From: Fluviirhizobium alvei
GTDB lineage: Bacteria > Pseudomonadota > Alphaproteobacteria > Rhizobiales > Rhizobiaceae
DNA: 64,000 nucleotides
NCBI RefSeq assembly: GCF_030551875.1
Contig: NZ_JAUOZU010000001.1
Coordinates: 186,001-250,000 of the forward strand
Reading direction: 5' to 3'
Notes under the pieces: model-generated
Told to the model about the DNA's origin: nothing
What the model saw: the letters and a program-made list of their open reading frames with translations, nothing else
The model's database searches: none
Position numbers and translations under genes: made by a program
Shown here: one piece after another, positions 18,476-28,447 of the stretch
Numbering within the stretch: position 1 is the first letter of the stretch
How the letters are laid out: each line of letters starts with the position of its first letter

Positions 18476-19285
18476 TCAGGCAGCTGCGACGTCCTTGGCT
18501 GCGTCGGGTTCTTCAATCCGCATGACAACGCAATTGCGTCCGTTGCGTTTGGCCCGATAGAGGCGCCGGTCGGCTTCGCTGACGGCTTCATTCACCTTGA
18601 AGGCGCCTTTGAGCATGATCCCGCCGATGCTGAGCGTAACAGGAACGCGCGCGCCATCCTTGCGGATATCGAGTGCTGCAGCGCCCAGCCGGATCGATTC
18701 CGCGATGAACTCGCATTCCGCTTCGCCGACACCATCGAGAAAGGCTGCGAACTCCTCGCCGCCGATCCTGCCCCAGAAATCGCTGTCATGCAGCGAGGTG
18801 CGCACGGCACGGGCGATGCCGGCCAAAGCCTCGTCGCCAGTCTGGTGCCCGAAACTGTCGTTGATCTTCTTGAAATTGTCGGCGTCGATGAAAAGCAGCG
18901 CACCCTTGCGGTCGAGCCGGCTTTGCGCTTCGAGCATGGTCAGGAACGCCTCGCGGTTGAGGGCACCCGTGAGCGAATCGTAACGCGACTTCTGTTCGAG
19001 AGCGGCATGCGAACGCAAAAGCTGCACATGCATCTGGTCGAGTGTCTCATGCATGATCTGCAGTTCGCGATGCGCGATCGCCAGCCGCTCGCTCTGGTGG
19101 AACTGCCAGGCACTTGCCGGCCAACCGACGAGGATCGGGCAGAGAACGCTCATCCAGAAACCGGGACCATCCGGTTGACCGCCTAGGAATGGCACGATCA
19201 AGAGCACGATCGAACAGGACGCTGCCGCAGACGCGACTGCGACGACGCTGGCTTTGACCGCGGTTTTCCTGCTCGGTTTGAACAT
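18476..19285 (-). CDS. Membrane diguanylate cyclase (GGDEF)
   Basis: 269 residues. Two hydrophobic segments at about residues 12-32 and 42-60 anchor it in the inner membrane, a short coiled coil follows (ERLAIAHRELQIMHETL), and the GGDEF domain from about 105 includes SLTGALNREAF, LLFIDADNFKKINDSFGH and the active-site signature GRIGGEEFAAF. It should make c-di-GMP from GTP. The position of the product-inhibition I-site (RxxD five residues before GGEEF) reads SLHD, so feedback inhibition by that site is unlikely. There is no periplasmic sensor domain of any size. Confidence 0.88.
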   Translation of the reverse strand: MFKPSRKTAVKASVVAVASAAASCSIVLLIVPFLGGQPDGPGFWMSVLCPILVGWPASAWQFHQSERLAIAHRELQIMHETLDQMHVQLLRSHAALEQKSRYDSLTGALNREAFLTMLEAQSRLDRKGALLFIDADNFKKINDSFGHQTGDEALAGIARAVRTSLHDSDFWGRIGGEEFAAFLDGVGEAECEFIAESIRLGAAALDIRKDGARVPVTLSIGGIMLKGAFKVNEAVSEADRRLYRAKRNGRNCVVMRIEEPDAAKDVAAA

Positions 19286-19342
19286 GTCGGGACAATAGGA
19301 GAGAGAAAGTTAACAGAAACTCACCGCGGCTGCGTTTTTTAG

Positions 19343-19364
19343 CGTCAGATAAAAATATCCGACG
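19343..19364. promoter_or_regulatory. A/T-rich inverted repeat upstream of the diguanylate cyclase
   Basis: CGTCAGATA (19343-19351) and TATCCGACG (19356-19364) match at 8 of 9 positions around AAAA. The site is 58 bases upstream of the diguanylate cyclase ATG and 42 bases after the stop of the next upstream gene. It could be an operator for the cyclase or a weak terminator of the preceding pair; no long U-tract follows on the minus strand. Confidence 0.35.
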
Positions 19365-19406
19365 TTTTCCACAGCCCTTGACTATTTTCAATTCAGTTAA
19401 TGCAAT

Positions 19407-19922
19407 CTATTGGCGAAGGCATTGTTGGCCCGATGCCTTGTAGCGGCCGACGGGCTTGTAATGTGCGATTGCTGTTTCCACGGCAAGACGGATCATGCAG
19501 GCGAGCTCGTCTTCGCGATCTGAGTTCGGCGTCAGCAGCGTCAGTTCGGCACCGAATTCGGGCGTACCCTCATAGGGGATCGAATAGGACGGGCGGCTGA
19601 TGCCGGCAGTGATGCGGACCGTATAGATCCATTCGCGACCGGATTTGGTCTTCATCCACTGTCCGACATCGGAATTTGTAACAAGATTGACGACGAGATC
19701 CGCGCCCGGTCCATTCTTGGATTTCAGCCCGGCGGCATCAAGAGCACGCACCATCGGCGGCACGAGATATTCGGCGTAGCCGCTCGCGCTTTGTGAGCTC
19801 GACATTTCGATGATGTATGTTTTGCCCGCAAGAGACCCGGCAAGAGCGCCGGGCGTGTTAAGGCAGAAGAAATAAAGGATCGCGACGAAGACGGAGAGGA
19901 AGCCGCGATCAAGCATTCGCAT
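19407..19922 (-). CDS. Exported protein of unknown function
   Basis: 171 residues beginning with a signal peptide (MRMLDRGFLSVFVAILYFFC, then LNTPGALAGS with a likely cleavage after ALA). The mature part has KTYIIEMSSSQSASGYAEYL near the start, DLVVNLVTNSDVGQW and two cysteines (CMIRLA, QQCLRQ) that could pair in the periplasm. I do not recognise the family. The ATG at 19922 overlaps the TGA of the upstream lipoprotein gene by one base (TGATG), so the two proteins are translationally coupled and may act together in the envelope. Confidence 0.75.
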   Translation of the reverse strand: MRMLDRGFLSVFVAILYFFCLNTPGALAGSLAGKTYIIEMSSSQSASGYAEYLVPPMVRALDAAGLKSKNGPGADLVVNLVTNSDVGQWMKTKSGREWIYTVRITAGISRPSYSIPYEGTPEFGAELTLLTPNSDREDELACMIRLAVETAIAHYKPVGRYKASGQQCLRQ

Positions 19923-20533
19923 CAGTCGAAGACCTGCCACCACTGCTTGCCGGTGCCGGCGATAGCGGCATCCTTCATGCGCTTCTTTTCCTTGGCAGCT
20001 TCGGATTCGCCGAGGTTCTGGAGCGCAGCCGGATCGTCGACCTTGCGATATTCCAGCGGCGGATCGCTCATGAAACGGCGGCGGTCGGAATAACGGCCAT
20101 CCTGAATGGCGCGCGCTTCGCGATAGGCCTTCTGCTGCTCTTCCGGCGTCAGGGCCTTGCCTTCGGTGACGGCGACCATCAGCGGCGAACGATAGCTGCC
20201 ATTGTCGGCATTCTCGTCGGCTTCCGCCTTCAGGCGCGCACGCGCCTGTTCAGGGCTTTCGACCCACTGCGGATTGTCCTTGCTTGCCAGGCTTTTCTGC
20301 GGCGCAACGAGAGCGGTCGGGTCGGCCGGCTTCACGAGGCTGCCGCGCGGCTGGTAGGCGATCGGCTCGGGCCGCTTGGCCGGAGACAATGCAAACGACT
20401 CGCCAAGATCGGTAATCAGCTGCTCGCCGGACGATTTGTCGGTGCCGTAGGTCGGCCCCATGCAGCTGGAGAGAAGGGTCGCCACCGCTACCAGTCCCGT
20501 CACACCGCCTGCCATGCGAAACACACTTGCCAT
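19922..20533 (-). CDS. Lipoprotein of unknown function
   Basis: 203 residues with an N-terminal signal and lipobox: MASVFRMAGGVTGLVAVATL then LSSC, so the mature protein should start with a lipidated Cys near residue 24. The mature part is hydrophilic, with no recognised domain, and includes RPEPIAYQPRGSLVKP, LTPEEQQKAYREARAIQDGR and a C-terminal GKQWWQVFD. The ATG at 20533 is chosen because it places the lipobox normally; a longer frame to 20608 adds 25 residues before the signal. Downstream of ileS after a strong terminator and coupled to the exported protein at 19407-19922. Confidence 0.75.
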   Translation of the reverse strand: MASVFRMAGGVTGLVAVATLLSSCMGPTYGTDKSSGEQLITDLGESFALSPAKRPEPIAYQPRGSLVKPADPTALVAPQKSLASKDNPQWVESPEQARARLKAEADENADNGSYRSPLMVAVTEGKALTPEEQQKAYREARAIQDGRYSDRRRFMSDPPLEYRKVDDPAALQNLGESEAAKEKKRMKDAAIAGTGKQWWQVFD

Positions 20534-20713
20534 GCCTTTAAAACCTTTCCCGCAACAACGCGCGAGTCTGTCTTCGATCTTCACGCCATAGCGCGTGAAT
20601 TCGGCCAATTTCAGGCAGCTTTACCGGAGACAGTTGGAAAGCGCAATTCTTTCCGGCGACGATCAAAGGTTTTGAGCCGAAAAGCGTATCGGTCCATGGC
20701 CTTTGTCAAGAAA

Positions 20714-20738
20714 GGCCGGGGCGTTCGCCACCCCGGCC
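20714..20738 (-). terminator. Strong intrinsic terminator after ileS
   Basis: GGCCGGGG (20714-20721) and CCCCGGCC (20731-20738) form a perfect 8-bp G/C stem with a 9-base loop. Read on the minus strand it is followed by TTTCTT, and it lies 8 bases after the ileS stop. It is the clearest rho-independent terminator in the window. Confidence 0.8.
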
Positions 20739-20745
20739 CCTCAGG

Positions 20746-23667
20746 TTACTTGGCGGCAGCCAGCTCGCGCAGCGCCTGGGCATCACGGGCCGAGACATCC
20801 GGATAGTCCGGATCGGACCCGACATCCTTGGTGATCTTCCAGGAGCGGGCGCATTTGCGGCCTTCGGCGAGCGTCGGCACAACCGAGACCTTGGCGCCGT
20901 CGTCAGCCCGGAAGGCATCGGCCGGACCTTCGCCGGATTTCAGCATGATATCCGACGTGATGCAGATTTCTGCAAAATCCAGCCCGTCCAGCGCTGCCAT
21001 CAGCTCGGCATCAGCAATGAAGACTTCCGGTGCGGCTTCGAGAGACGAGCCGATCCGCTTGTCCTTGCGTTCGATTTCGAGCGCGCCGGTGACGACGCGG
21101 CGAACGGCGCGCACCTTCTTCCACTTTTCCGCAAGCGCCTCGTTCATCCACTCGGCGGGGATGGAAGGGAACTGCTCGAGATGGACCGATTCCGCATTCG
21201 GATCGCGCGACAGCCAGGCCTCTTCGGTCGTAAAGGGCATCATCGGCGCAAACCACAGAACGATGCAATCGAACAGCTTGCGGATGACGAAGAGAGCCGA
21301 ACGCCGCTTCAGGCTCGACGGCGCATCGCAATAGAGCGTGTCCTTGCGGATGTCGAAATAGAAGGCCGAGAGCTCGACATTGGCAAAATCGGTGAGCGCG
21401 CGGGCGATCTTCTTGAAGTCGAAATCGTCGTACCCCGTCCGCACGAGCTGGTCGAGTTCGGCAAGGCGATGCAGCATCAGCCGCTCGAGTTCCGGCAGAT
21501 CGGCATAGGCGATGTCCTCGCCCTTGTCATGGGCCAGCGTACCGAGCATCCAGCGGATCGTGTTGCGGATCTTGCGGTAGTTGTCGATGTTGGTCTGGAT
21601 GATCGTCTTGCCGAGGCGCTGGTCTTCCCAGTAGTCGGTGTTCATCACCCACAGACGCAGAATGTCGGCGCCCGACTGGTTCATCACATCCTGCGGGAAC
21701 ACCTGGTTGCCGAGCGACTTCGACATCTTGCGGCCATCCTCGGCCATGGTGAAACCATGGGTGATGACGGCATCGTAAGGCGCGCGGCCGCGCGTGGCGC
21801 AGCTTTCGAGCAGAGAGGAATGGAACCAGCCGCGATGCTGGTCGGACCCTTCGAGATAGACATCGGCCGGCCATTTCAGGTCCGGACGGTCTTCGAGCGT
21901 GAAGGCATGCGTCGAACCGGAATCGAACCAGACATCGAGAATGTCGGTCACCATGGTCCACTTGTCGCCGTCATGCTCGTTGCCGAGGAAACGCTCCTTG
22001 GCACCTTCGGCAAACCAGGCATCGGCGCCTTCGGCCTCGAAGGCAGCCAGAATGCGCTGGTTGACCTTCTCGTCCTTCAGCACATTGCCGTCCTTGTCGG
22101 CAAAGACGCAGATCGGCACGCCCCAGGCGCGCTGGCGCGACAGCACCCAGTCCGGACGCTGTTCTATCATGGCGCGGAGGCGGTTCTGGCCGCCGGCCGG
22201 CACGAAGCGGGTGTCATCGATCGCCGAAAGCGCGCGCGTGCGCAGCGTCGAACCATCGCCGAGGTCCTTGTCCATATAGACGAACCATTGCGGCGTGTTG
22301 CGGAAGATCACGGGCTTCTTGGAGCGCCAGGAATGCGGATAGTCATGCTTGATGCGGCCGCGGGCGAAGAGGTTGTTTGCGGCGATCAGCGCATCGATAA
22401 CGCGCTTGTTGGCATCGCCCTTCTTGCCATTGTCATCCATGACGCGGGCTGCGCCACCTTCGGCCGAGGGGCCGAAACCCGGGGCTTCGTCCGTATAGAA
22501 ACCATCATCGCCGACGGTGAAGGGGATCTTCGACGAGATGCCGCGGGCTTCCAGTTCGCGGGCCTTCGCCATCCAGGCATCAAAGTCTTCGCGGCCGTGA
22601 CCGGGCGCTGTGTGCACGAAACCGGTACCGGCATCGTCGGTCACATGGTCGCCATCGAGCATCGGCACGGCGAAACTGTAGCCGAGATCAGCCAGCGGAT
22701 GGGCGCAGGTGATGGCGCCAAGCTCATCCGCCGAAACAGCACGCAGGCGCTTGAATTCGAGCTTGGCCTTGGCGAAAGGGTCTGCCGCGAGCTTGTCGGC
22801 AAAGATCAGCTTCTCGCCCGGCTGCGGGCCGAAATCATTGGCCGCTGCAGTGACTTCGTAGAGACCATATTCGATCCGCGACGAATAGGAGATCGCCCGG
22901 TTGCCCGGAATGGTCCAGGGCGTGGTCGTCCAGATGACGATGGAGGCTGTGCCGAGATCAGTTTGCTGATCGCTATCGAGTACAACAGACCGTACCGGGA
23001 ACTTCACCCAGATCGTGTCGCTTTCGACCTCGTGATATTCAACTTCCGCTTCGGCGAGCGCGGTGCGCTCGACGACCGACCACATGATCGGCTTCGAACC
23101 GCGATAGAGCTGGCCGCTCATGGCAATCTTCAGAAGCTCGCCGGCAATCCGGGCCTCGGAATGATAGTTCATGGTCGTGTAGGGATGGTCGAAATCGCCC
23201 TCGATGCCGAGGCGGCGGAATTCGTCGGACTGGATGTTGATCCAGTTCTGCGCGAAATCACGGCATTCCTTGCGGAATTCGTTGACCGGAACCTCGTTCT
23301 TGTCCTTGCCCTTGGCGCGATAGGCTTCCTCGATCTTCCATTCGATCGGCAGGCCGTGGCAATCCCAGCCCGGCACGTAGTTGGCATCGCGTCCGCGCAT
23401 CTGGAACGAGCGGGTGATCGTGTCCTTCAGTACCTTGTTGAGCGCATGCCCGATATGGATGTTGCCGTTGGCATAGGGAGGGCCGTCATGCAGGACGAAC
23501 TTGGTGCGGCCGCTCGCTGAGGCACGCAGCTTCTTGTAGAGGCCCATTTCCTTCCAGCGGGCCGCGATTTCCGGCTCCTTCTGGGGCAGGCCGGCGCGCA
23601 TCGGAAAATCCGTCTGCGGCAGGTAGAGGGTCGAGGAATAGTCGTTCTTGTCAGTCGTGTCGGTCAT
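20746..23667 (-). CDS. ileS: Isoleucine--tRNA ligase
   Basis: 973-residue class I aminoacyl-tRNA synthetase. The HIGH motif lies in [16 protein letters not shown] near residue 65, [13 protein letters not shown] follows, the CP1 editing domain ([27 protein letters not shown]) is complete, and KMSKS is in [11 protein letters not shown] near 645. The anticodon-binding domain is normal. The C-terminal zinc finger of the E. coli enzyme appears degenerate: only KCARSWKI remains, with the second Cys of CxxC replaced by Ser and no second pair. No riboswitch-like leader was seen upstream; 259 bases separate it from the next gene. Confidence 0.96.
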   Translation of the reverse strand: MTDTTDKNDYSSTLYLPQTDFPMRAGLPQKEPEIAARWKEMGLYKKLRASASGRTKFVLHDGPPYANGNIHIGHALNKVLKDTITRSFQMRGRDANYVPGWDCHGLPIEWKIEEAYRAKGKDKNEVPVNEFRKECRDFAQNWINIQSDEFRRLGIEGDFDHPYTTMNYHSEARIAGELLKIAMSGQLYRGSKPIMWSVVERTALAEAEVEYHEVESDTIWVKFPVRSVVLDSDQQTDLGTASIVIWTTTPWTIPGNRAISYSSRIEYGLYEVTAAANDFGPQPGEKLIFADKLAADPFAKAKLEFKRLRAVSADELGAITCAHPLADLGYSFAVPMLDGDHVTDDAGTGFVHTAPGHGREDFDAWMAKARELEARGISSKIPFTVGDDGFYTDEAPGFGPSAEGGAARVMDDNGKKGDANKRVIDALIAANNLFARGRIKHDYPHSWRSKKPVIFRNTPQWFVYMDKDLGDGSTLRTRALSAIDDTRFVPAGGQNRLRAMIEQRPDWVLSRQRAWGVPICVFADKDGNVLKDEKVNQRILAAFEAEGADAWFAEGAKERFLGNEHDGDKWTMVTDILDVWFDSGSTHAFTLEDRPDLKWPADVYLEGSDQHRGWFHSSLLESCATRGRAPYDAVITHGFTMAEDGRKMSKSLGNQVFPQDVMNQSGADILRLWVMNTDYWEDQRLGKTIIQTNIDNYRKIRNTIRWMLGTLAHDKGEDIAYADLPELERLMLHRLAELDQLVRTGYDDFDFKKIARALTDFANVELSAFYFDIRKDTLYCDAPSSLKRRSALFVIRKLFDCIVLWFAPMMPFTTEEAWLSRDPNAESVHLEQFPSIPAEWMNEALAEKWKKVRAVRRVVTGALEIERKDKRIGSSLEAAPEVFIADAELMAALDGLDFAEICITSDIMLKSGEGPADAFRADDGAKVSVVPTLAEGRKCARSWKITKDVGSDPDYPDVSARDAQALRELAAAK

Positions 23668-23926
23668 GATCCGGCCATTGCTTGCGCGCTCGTCGAGGAC
23701 GCGTCAGGGAACTGTCTCAGTGTGGAAAGTGCGCTATCAAGCGCGAAAACCCGGACCCTCCGCAAGCGTTTAGATCGCGCGGAAGGCCGGGCCTGTAATT
23801 CGAAGGGATATGCTCGACTGCACCCTGTTCATGGCTGCGTGGTGTATGGGCTTTTTTCGAAAAATGAAAGGGGCGGCGCCAAGAAATTGCGCCTCGGAGA
23901 GGATTTGATGCGCGGTTTCGGCCCGA
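23668..23926. other. Intergenic region upstream of ileS
   Basis: 259 bases between the ileS start and the stop of a diguanylate cyclase gene, both on the minus strand. No convincing coding frame is present: short frames here have atypical codon use. A small hairpin CGGCC/GGCCG overlaps the cyclase stop near 23920-23933. The rest presumably holds the ileS promoter. Confidence 0.5.
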
Positions 23927-25147
23927 TCAGGCCGATTGCGCTTCAATGGGATCGGAATCGTCGCGTGCCTTCAGTTTGGCCAGAAGTGCGTGATTGCGCA
24001 AAAGCGCAGCCGGCTCGAAAGGCATCACGCGGTTGCGGCTGGTATTCTTGATGGCATAGAGCGCGCAATCGGCATCGGCGATCCAGGCATCGAGGTCGCG
24101 TTCAGGATTGTCGGCAATGATGAAGCCGCAGGAGAAGGTGAAGGTCAGTCGGGCGCCAGCGACATCGATCTCCGTTGCTTCGACACGCTTCCGCAGCTCT
24201 TCGAGGACCGCCTGCGCCGCATCGCGATCGAAGCCCGGCAGGAAGAGGCCGAATTCCTCGCCGCCCAGGCGACCGAAAATGGCATCACCCGGCAGGATCG
24301 CGTTGCCGAGCGCCGTAAAATGCACGAGCGCCTGGTCGCCGCCGAGATGGCCGAACGTGTCATTGATGCGCTTGAAATGGTCGAGATCGATGACCGCGAC
24401 GGCACCGCCGCCTGCGACCTTGCTTTCCGCCGCTTCCAGAAAGGCGCGACGGTTGAGGATGCCGGTGAGCGCGTCGTAGTTGGCAAGCTTCCGCTGCGCT
24501 TCCGTGGCGCGCTCGAGATTGAGCACCAGCATCATCAGGTAAGCGGCCATGTTCGACAGCATCAGGGGCACGAGGCTGGCCTGCAGCCACCAGGCGTCGA
24601 TCAGGCGTTGGGCTGATCCCGCCGGGTTCAAGAGCGCAAACGGGATGACGGTGATGCAGGCCGCGGCATAGCAGGCGAGGAAGAACGAGGCCAGTTTGCG
24701 CGAAGGCAGCTTCTCTCCGGCCATTCCATTCCGGATCACGCGGGAGGTCATGCCGAGATTGATGGATGCACCAAGGAGCAGGAGCGCGGTCCCTCCCGTC
24801 GGCACGATACCGGTGATGCGACAAAGGCCATAAAGACCGATGGTGACGGCACTGACGGCCAGGCTTGAGCCACGACCGTTGCGCAAACCGTAGAAATCCA
24901 CAAAACCCATGAACATGAAAGCGGTCGAGGCGAGGAAGAACAGCCCGCCGAGGTCCGGCGCCATATAGGGCAAGCCGAAGATGCCGAGTGCGGAGACAAA
25001 ACTGGCCATCATCTTCAACCAGCTGGACATGGCCCAGTGGCGAATCGAACGCTTCTTCGGGCTGCGCAACCAGCCAATGGTGACTGTCGCCGCTATGAAA
25101 AGGTTCACATAGGCCGAGAACAGGTAGGCGGTTTTCAAATCCAGCAT
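23927..25147 (-). CDS. Membrane diguanylate cyclase (GGDEF) with multi-helix N-terminus
   Basis: 406 residues. Residues 1 to about 200 contain six or seven hydrophobic helices (for example AYVNLFIAATVTIGWL, LGIFGLPYMAPDL, GTALLLLGASINLGM), resembling other membrane-sensor GGDEF proteins. The cyclase domain from about 215 has LTGILNRRAFLEAAES, VIDLDHFKRINDTFGHLGG and GRLGGEEFGLFLPGF, so GTP binding and catalysis should be intact. No RxxD inhibitory site precedes GGEEF. It is monocistronic, with 143 bases upstream before the sulP stop. Confidence 0.88.
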   Translation of the reverse strand: MLDLKTAYLFSAYVNLFIAATVTIGWLRSPKKRSIRHWAMSSWLKMMASFVSALGIFGLPYMAPDLGGLFFLASTAFMFMGFVDFYGLRNGRGSSLAVSAVTIGLYGLCRITGIVPTGGTALLLLGASINLGMTSRVIRNGMAGEKLPSRKLASFFLACYAAACITVIPFALLNPAGSAQRLIDAWWLQASLVPLMLSNMAAYLMMLVLNLERATEAQRKLANYDALTGILNRRAFLEAAESKVAGGGAVAVIDLDHFKRINDTFGHLGGDQALVHFTALGNAILPGDAIFGRLGGEEFGLFLPGFDRDAAQAVLEELRKRVEATEIDVAGARLTFTFSCGFIIADNPERDLDAWIADADCALYAIKNTSRNRVMPFEPAALLRNHALLAKLKARDDSDPIEAQSA

Positions 25148-25290
25148 GGGTTACCGGTCGAAAGCGAGTCGATGACCGATCATGGACGAGATTTGCGCAA
25201 CCGAGCCCTAACAAATGCAAATTCCACGGAGCATTCCTGAAATGGAGTGAACAAAACCTTACCGCCGTCGCTTTGTCCCGTTTCAGGCCG

Positions 25291-27075
25291 TCATATATAC
25301 CATTCGATCGGTGCCTCCTCGGCTCTCGACCGATCGGGAGCGTCCTTCTCGACGCCGCGGATGCTGGCGATCGCCTGATGCTGGGTCAGAAAGACCTGGC
25401 CGGTCATCTCCTTGAGAAAACTGCATTTCTCCAGCCGATCCATCACCGGACCCTTCACTTCGGACAGATGCAGACGAACGCCGGCATCCTTGAGGCGCCG
25501 ATTGATCTCCTCAAGCGATTCCAGCGCGCTGAGGTCGATTTCATTGACGGCCGAGCAGAGAAGAATGACATCCTTTACTTCCGGCCGGTCCGCCACCATC
25601 TCGCTCAGGCTTTCTTCGAGATGGCGGGCATTGGCAAAATAGAGACTGTCATCGACCCTGAGCGTCAGGATCTCCGGATAGGTTTCCACCTTGTGGCGCA
25701 GCACATTGCGGTAATGCTCGGTGCCGGGCACACGTCCAACCACCGCCATATGCGGGCGTGATCCCTTGTAGAGATGCAGGAGAATGGAAAGGGTGACGCC
25801 GGCGAGTATGCCGATTTCCACACCCAGAACCAAGGTCGCGACGATCGTCAGCGTCACGGCGGCAAAATCGGCAATGGAATAGGACCAGGCCTTCTTCAGC
25901 ACCGAGAAATCGATGAGCGTGATCACCGAAACGATGATGGTCGCCGCCAGCGTCGCCTGCGGCAGGTAGTAGAGAAGCGGCGTCAGTGTCAGCGTTGCGA
26001 GCGCAATACCGAGTGCGGTGAAGGCGCCGGAAGCCGGGGTTTCGGCGCCGGCATCGTAATAGACGACGGAGCGGGCAAAGCCGCCGGTCACCGGAAAGGC
26101 ACCCGAGATGGATGATGCGATGTTGGCGGCACCAAGTGCGATCAGTTCCTGGTCGGGAACCACCTTTTCGCGCTTCTTGGCGGCGAGCGTCTGGGCCACC
26201 GATACCGAACTGACGAAACCGATGATCGAGATCAGGATGGCCGGGCGAACGAGATCGAGCCAATGGGCGAGGTCGAAAGCGGGCAGGGCGAAGACGGGCA
26301 ATCCCTGCGGAACAGTGCCCACTAGCCAGACCCCCATCTTCTCGAGATCGAGCCCCCAGGCCAGCAGCGTCGTCAGCCCCATGGCAACAACCGGCGCCGC
26401 GCGTGCGAGATTGCCTGCCAGACCGGTTGCGATGCCAAGCCTGACCAGTGCCGGCTTCAGGCCCTTGCGCGCCCATTGCAGGAAGATCGTCGCGGATGCG
26501 CCGATTGCCAAGGTCACCAGGCTGGTCTCGCCGATATGGGCAAGGAGCGATTCCACGATCCCAAGAAACGTGTCACCGGAGGCCTTGATCCCGAGCAGAT
26601 ATTTCACCTGTCCGGCGGCGATCAGGATGCCCGAGGCGCTGACGAACCCGGAAGTGACGGGATGGGAGAGAAAATTGGCGAGGAAACCGAGCCGGAAGAT
26701 GCCGACCGCGACCAGAAAGATGCCGGACAGGAAGGCAAGCGCAATCGCCGCCGAAACATGGTCCATGCCGCCGGTTGCCGCCATCTGGCCGGCCGCACTC
26801 GCCGTCATCAGCGAGACCACGGCGACGGGACCAACCGCAAGCGGGCCCGACGTGCCGAAGATCGCGTAGATCAGCAGGGGCAGGATCGAGGCATAGAGCC
26901 CGGTTTCCGGCGGCATGCCGGCCAGAAGCGCATAGGCGAGCGATTGCGGGATCAGCATCAGCGTGCCGATCACGGCCGCAATCATGTCGCTCGTCAGAAG
27001 CCGGCGATTGTAGCGCCGGCCCCAGTCGAGAACCGGAAAATAGCGGGCGAGGCCCGTGGTTGAAAGCACTGTCAT
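25291..27075 (-). CDS. SulP-family inorganic anion transporter with STAS domain
   Basis: 594 residues. Residues 1-430 hold 12-14 hydrophobic helices with SulP signatures (MIPQSLAYALLAGMPPETGL, GPLAVGPVAVVSLMT, and GAFPVTGGFARSVV), and residues from about 455 form a cytoplasmic STAS domain (ILTLRVDDSLYFANARHLEE, DVILLCSAVNEIDLSALESL). Substrate may be sulfate or another anion. It is the last gene of a sulfur operon after the DUF442 and persulfide dioxygenase-like genes, which suggests export or import of oxidised sulfur products such as sulfite or sulfate (inference). The ATG at 27075 starts the conserved region. Confidence 0.88.
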   Translation of the reverse strand: MTVLSTTGLARYFPVLDWGRRYNRRLLTSDMIAAVIGTLMLIPQSLAYALLAGMPPETGLYASILPLLIYAIFGTSGPLAVGPVAVVSLMTASAAGQMAATGGMDHVSAAIALAFLSGIFLVAVGIFRLGFLANFLSHPVTSGFVSASGILIAAGQVKYLLGIKASGDTFLGIVESLLAHIGETSLVTLAIGASATIFLQWARKGLKPALVRLGIATGLAGNLARAAPVVAMGLTTLLAWGLDLEKMGVWLVGTVPQGLPVFALPAFDLAHWLDLVRPAILISIIGFVSSVSVAQTLAAKKREKVVPDQELIALGAANIASSISGAFPVTGGFARSVVYYDAGAETPASGAFTALGIALATLTLTPLLYYLPQATLAATIIVSVITLIDFSVLKKAWSYSIADFAAVTLTIVATLVLGVEIGILAGVTLSILLHLYKGSRPHMAVVGRVPGTEHYRNVLRHKVETYPEILTLRVDDSLYFANARHLEESLSEMVADRPEVKDVILLCSAVNEIDLSALESLEEINRRLKDAGVRLHLSEVKGPVMDRLEKCSFLKEMTGQVFLTQHQAIASIRGVEKDAPDRSRAEEAPIEWYI

Positions 27076-27133
27076 GATCCGGTCCAGAATGAAACCCGCC
27101 GATGCCAGCACCGGCGGGGGAGTGATCAGTCGA

Positions 27134-27508
27134 TCAGCCGACCTGCTGGGACAGCTGGTAGACCATGGCACAACGATTGCCGGAGGCGCAGTAGGCGAGA
27201 ACCGGACCGGACGTGCCCTTGAGCAGCTTCTTCAGTTCGGCGGCCTGCGGCATCGGCTGGCTACCGGGGACGACCGGCAGATAGTGGGCCGGAATGCCGG
27301 CGGCATCGGCCTGGGCCTTGATTTCGGCAAAGGCCGGCTGGCCGAAGCCTTCATTGTCCGGGCGCATGCAGATGATCATCGAATAGCCGGCATCCTTGAT
27401 GGAGGCGACCGATTCCGGGTTGATCTGGCCGGTGACGTGATAGGAATTGTCGATGGGGCGGGCAGACATTTTCCTGGGGCTCCTTTTCTTGAACAGGAAA
27501 TCAAACAT
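27134..27508 (-). CDS. TIGR01244-family sulfur transferase (DUF442)
   Basis: 124 residues with the tyrosine-phosphatase/rhodanese-like fold of DUF442: DNSYHVTGQINPESVASI, GYSMIICMRPDNEG and the catalytic loop VLAYCASGNRCAMVY, whose first Cys is the probable persulfide-carrying residue. Related domains are fused to persulfide dioxygenase-like hydrolases in other bacteria. Start at the ATG at 27508 follows AAAGGA at a good distance; an internal ATG at 27469 is possible. It lies between the persulfide dioxygenase-like gene and sulP, so it probably passes sulfane sulfur in sulfide detoxification. Confidence 0.85.
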   Translation of the reverse strand: MFDFLFKKRSPRKMSARPIDNSYHVTGQINPESVASIKDAGYSMIICMRPDNEGFGQPAFAEIKAQADAAGIPAHYLPVVPGSQPMPQAAELKKLLKGTSGPVLAYCASGNRCAMVYQLSQQVG

Positions 27509-27541
27509 TCAATTCATCCTTTGATTTGGCACCAGCAACGC

Positions 27542-28432
27542 TCAGAGCGCGTTGACGGGGACCTTGAGCATGGGACGGCCGCTCTTGTCGGTCGGGATCT
27601 GGCCGGCGCGCATATTGACCTGCAGCGACGGGATGATCAGCCGCGGCATGGCCAGCGTCGCATCGCGGGCTTCGCGCATGCGCACGAATTCGTCTTCGCT
27701 CGTGCCATCCTTGAGATGGATGTTGTGAAGGCGCTCTTCGCCGACGGTGGTTTCCCAATGGACTTCGCGCTTTCCGTCGGCACCATAGTCGTGGCACATG
27801 AAAAGCCGGGTTTTGTCCGGCAGTTCCAGCACGCGGCGCGAGGAACGATAGAGCGTGCGCGCATCGCCACCGGGGAAGTCGGCGCGTGCGGAGCCGGCAT
27901 CCGGCATGAACAGCGTATCGCCGACGAAGGCGGCATCGCCGATCACATAGGTCATGCAGGCCGGCGTATGACCCGGCGTATGAATGGCATAGGCCGTCAG
28001 TCCGCCGATCGAAAGCGTATCGCCATCAACGAACAGGCGGTCGAACTGCGAACCGTCTCGCTGGAATTCGGTACCTTCGTTGAAGACCTTGCCGAACGTA
28101 TCCTGCACGACGGTGATCTTGTCGCCGATGCCGATCTTGCCGCCGAGTTTGCCCTGGATATAGGGCGCACCCGAAAGGTGGTCGGCATGGACATGGGTCT
28201 CGAGAATCCATTCGAGCGTCCAGCCCTTTTCGGTGATGAAGGCGATCAGTTGGTCGGAGCTTTCGTAGGAAATGCGGCCCGCCGCATAATCGATATCCAT
28301 GACGCTGTCGATCACGGCGCAAGCGCTCGAGGCAGGGTCCTTCACGATGTAGGAGATCGTGTTGGTCGCCTTGTCGAAGAAGGAGAAGACCTCCGGTTTG
28401 ACGGTCGTATCGGGTGTGAAGGGCAGCGTCAT
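27542..28432 (-). CDS. MBL-fold metallo-hydrolase, persulfide dioxygenase-like (Blh type)
   Basis: 296 residues. The metal-binding motif is THVHADHLSG near residue 70, followed by HTPGHTPACMTYVIGD and VGDTLFMPDAGSARADFPGG, the ETHE1/Blh-type signature; H-x-H-x-D-H with distal His and Asp ligands is complete for a mononuclear iron site. It should oxidise glutathione persulfide to sulfite. The ATG at 28432 is preceded by GGAGA at 6 bases; the ATG at 28444 is less well placed. It sits mid-operon after two YeeE/YedE genes, the arrangement of the BigR-controlled H2S detoxification operon of Agrobacterium and Xylella. Confidence 0.88.
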   Translation of the reverse strand: MTLPFTPDTTVKPEVFSFFDKATNTISYIVKDPASSACAVIDSVMDIDYAAGRISYESSDQLIAFITEKGWTLEWILETHVHADHLSGAPYIQGKLGGKIGIGDKITVVQDTFGKVFNEGTEFQRDGSQFDRLFVDGDTLSIGGLTAYAIHTPGHTPACMTYVIGDAAFVGDTLFMPDAGSARADFPGGDARTLYRSSRRVLELPDKTRLFMCHDYGADGKREVHWETTVGEERLHNIHLKDGTSEDEFVRMREARDATLAMPRLIIPSLQVNMRAGQIPTDKSGRPMLKVPVNAL

Positions 28433-28447
28433 TTCAATCTCCATTCG

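Noticed and set aside
21181-23520. 779-codon open frame antisense to ileS
   Set aside because: It is the mirror of a fully conserved ileS gene; long antisense frames are normal in this G/C-rich genome and the product resembles nothing.
23722-24051. 109-codon plus-strand frame upstream of ileS
   Set aside because: No ribosome binding site, no recognisable domain, and it overlaps the diguanylate cyclase gene on the other strand.
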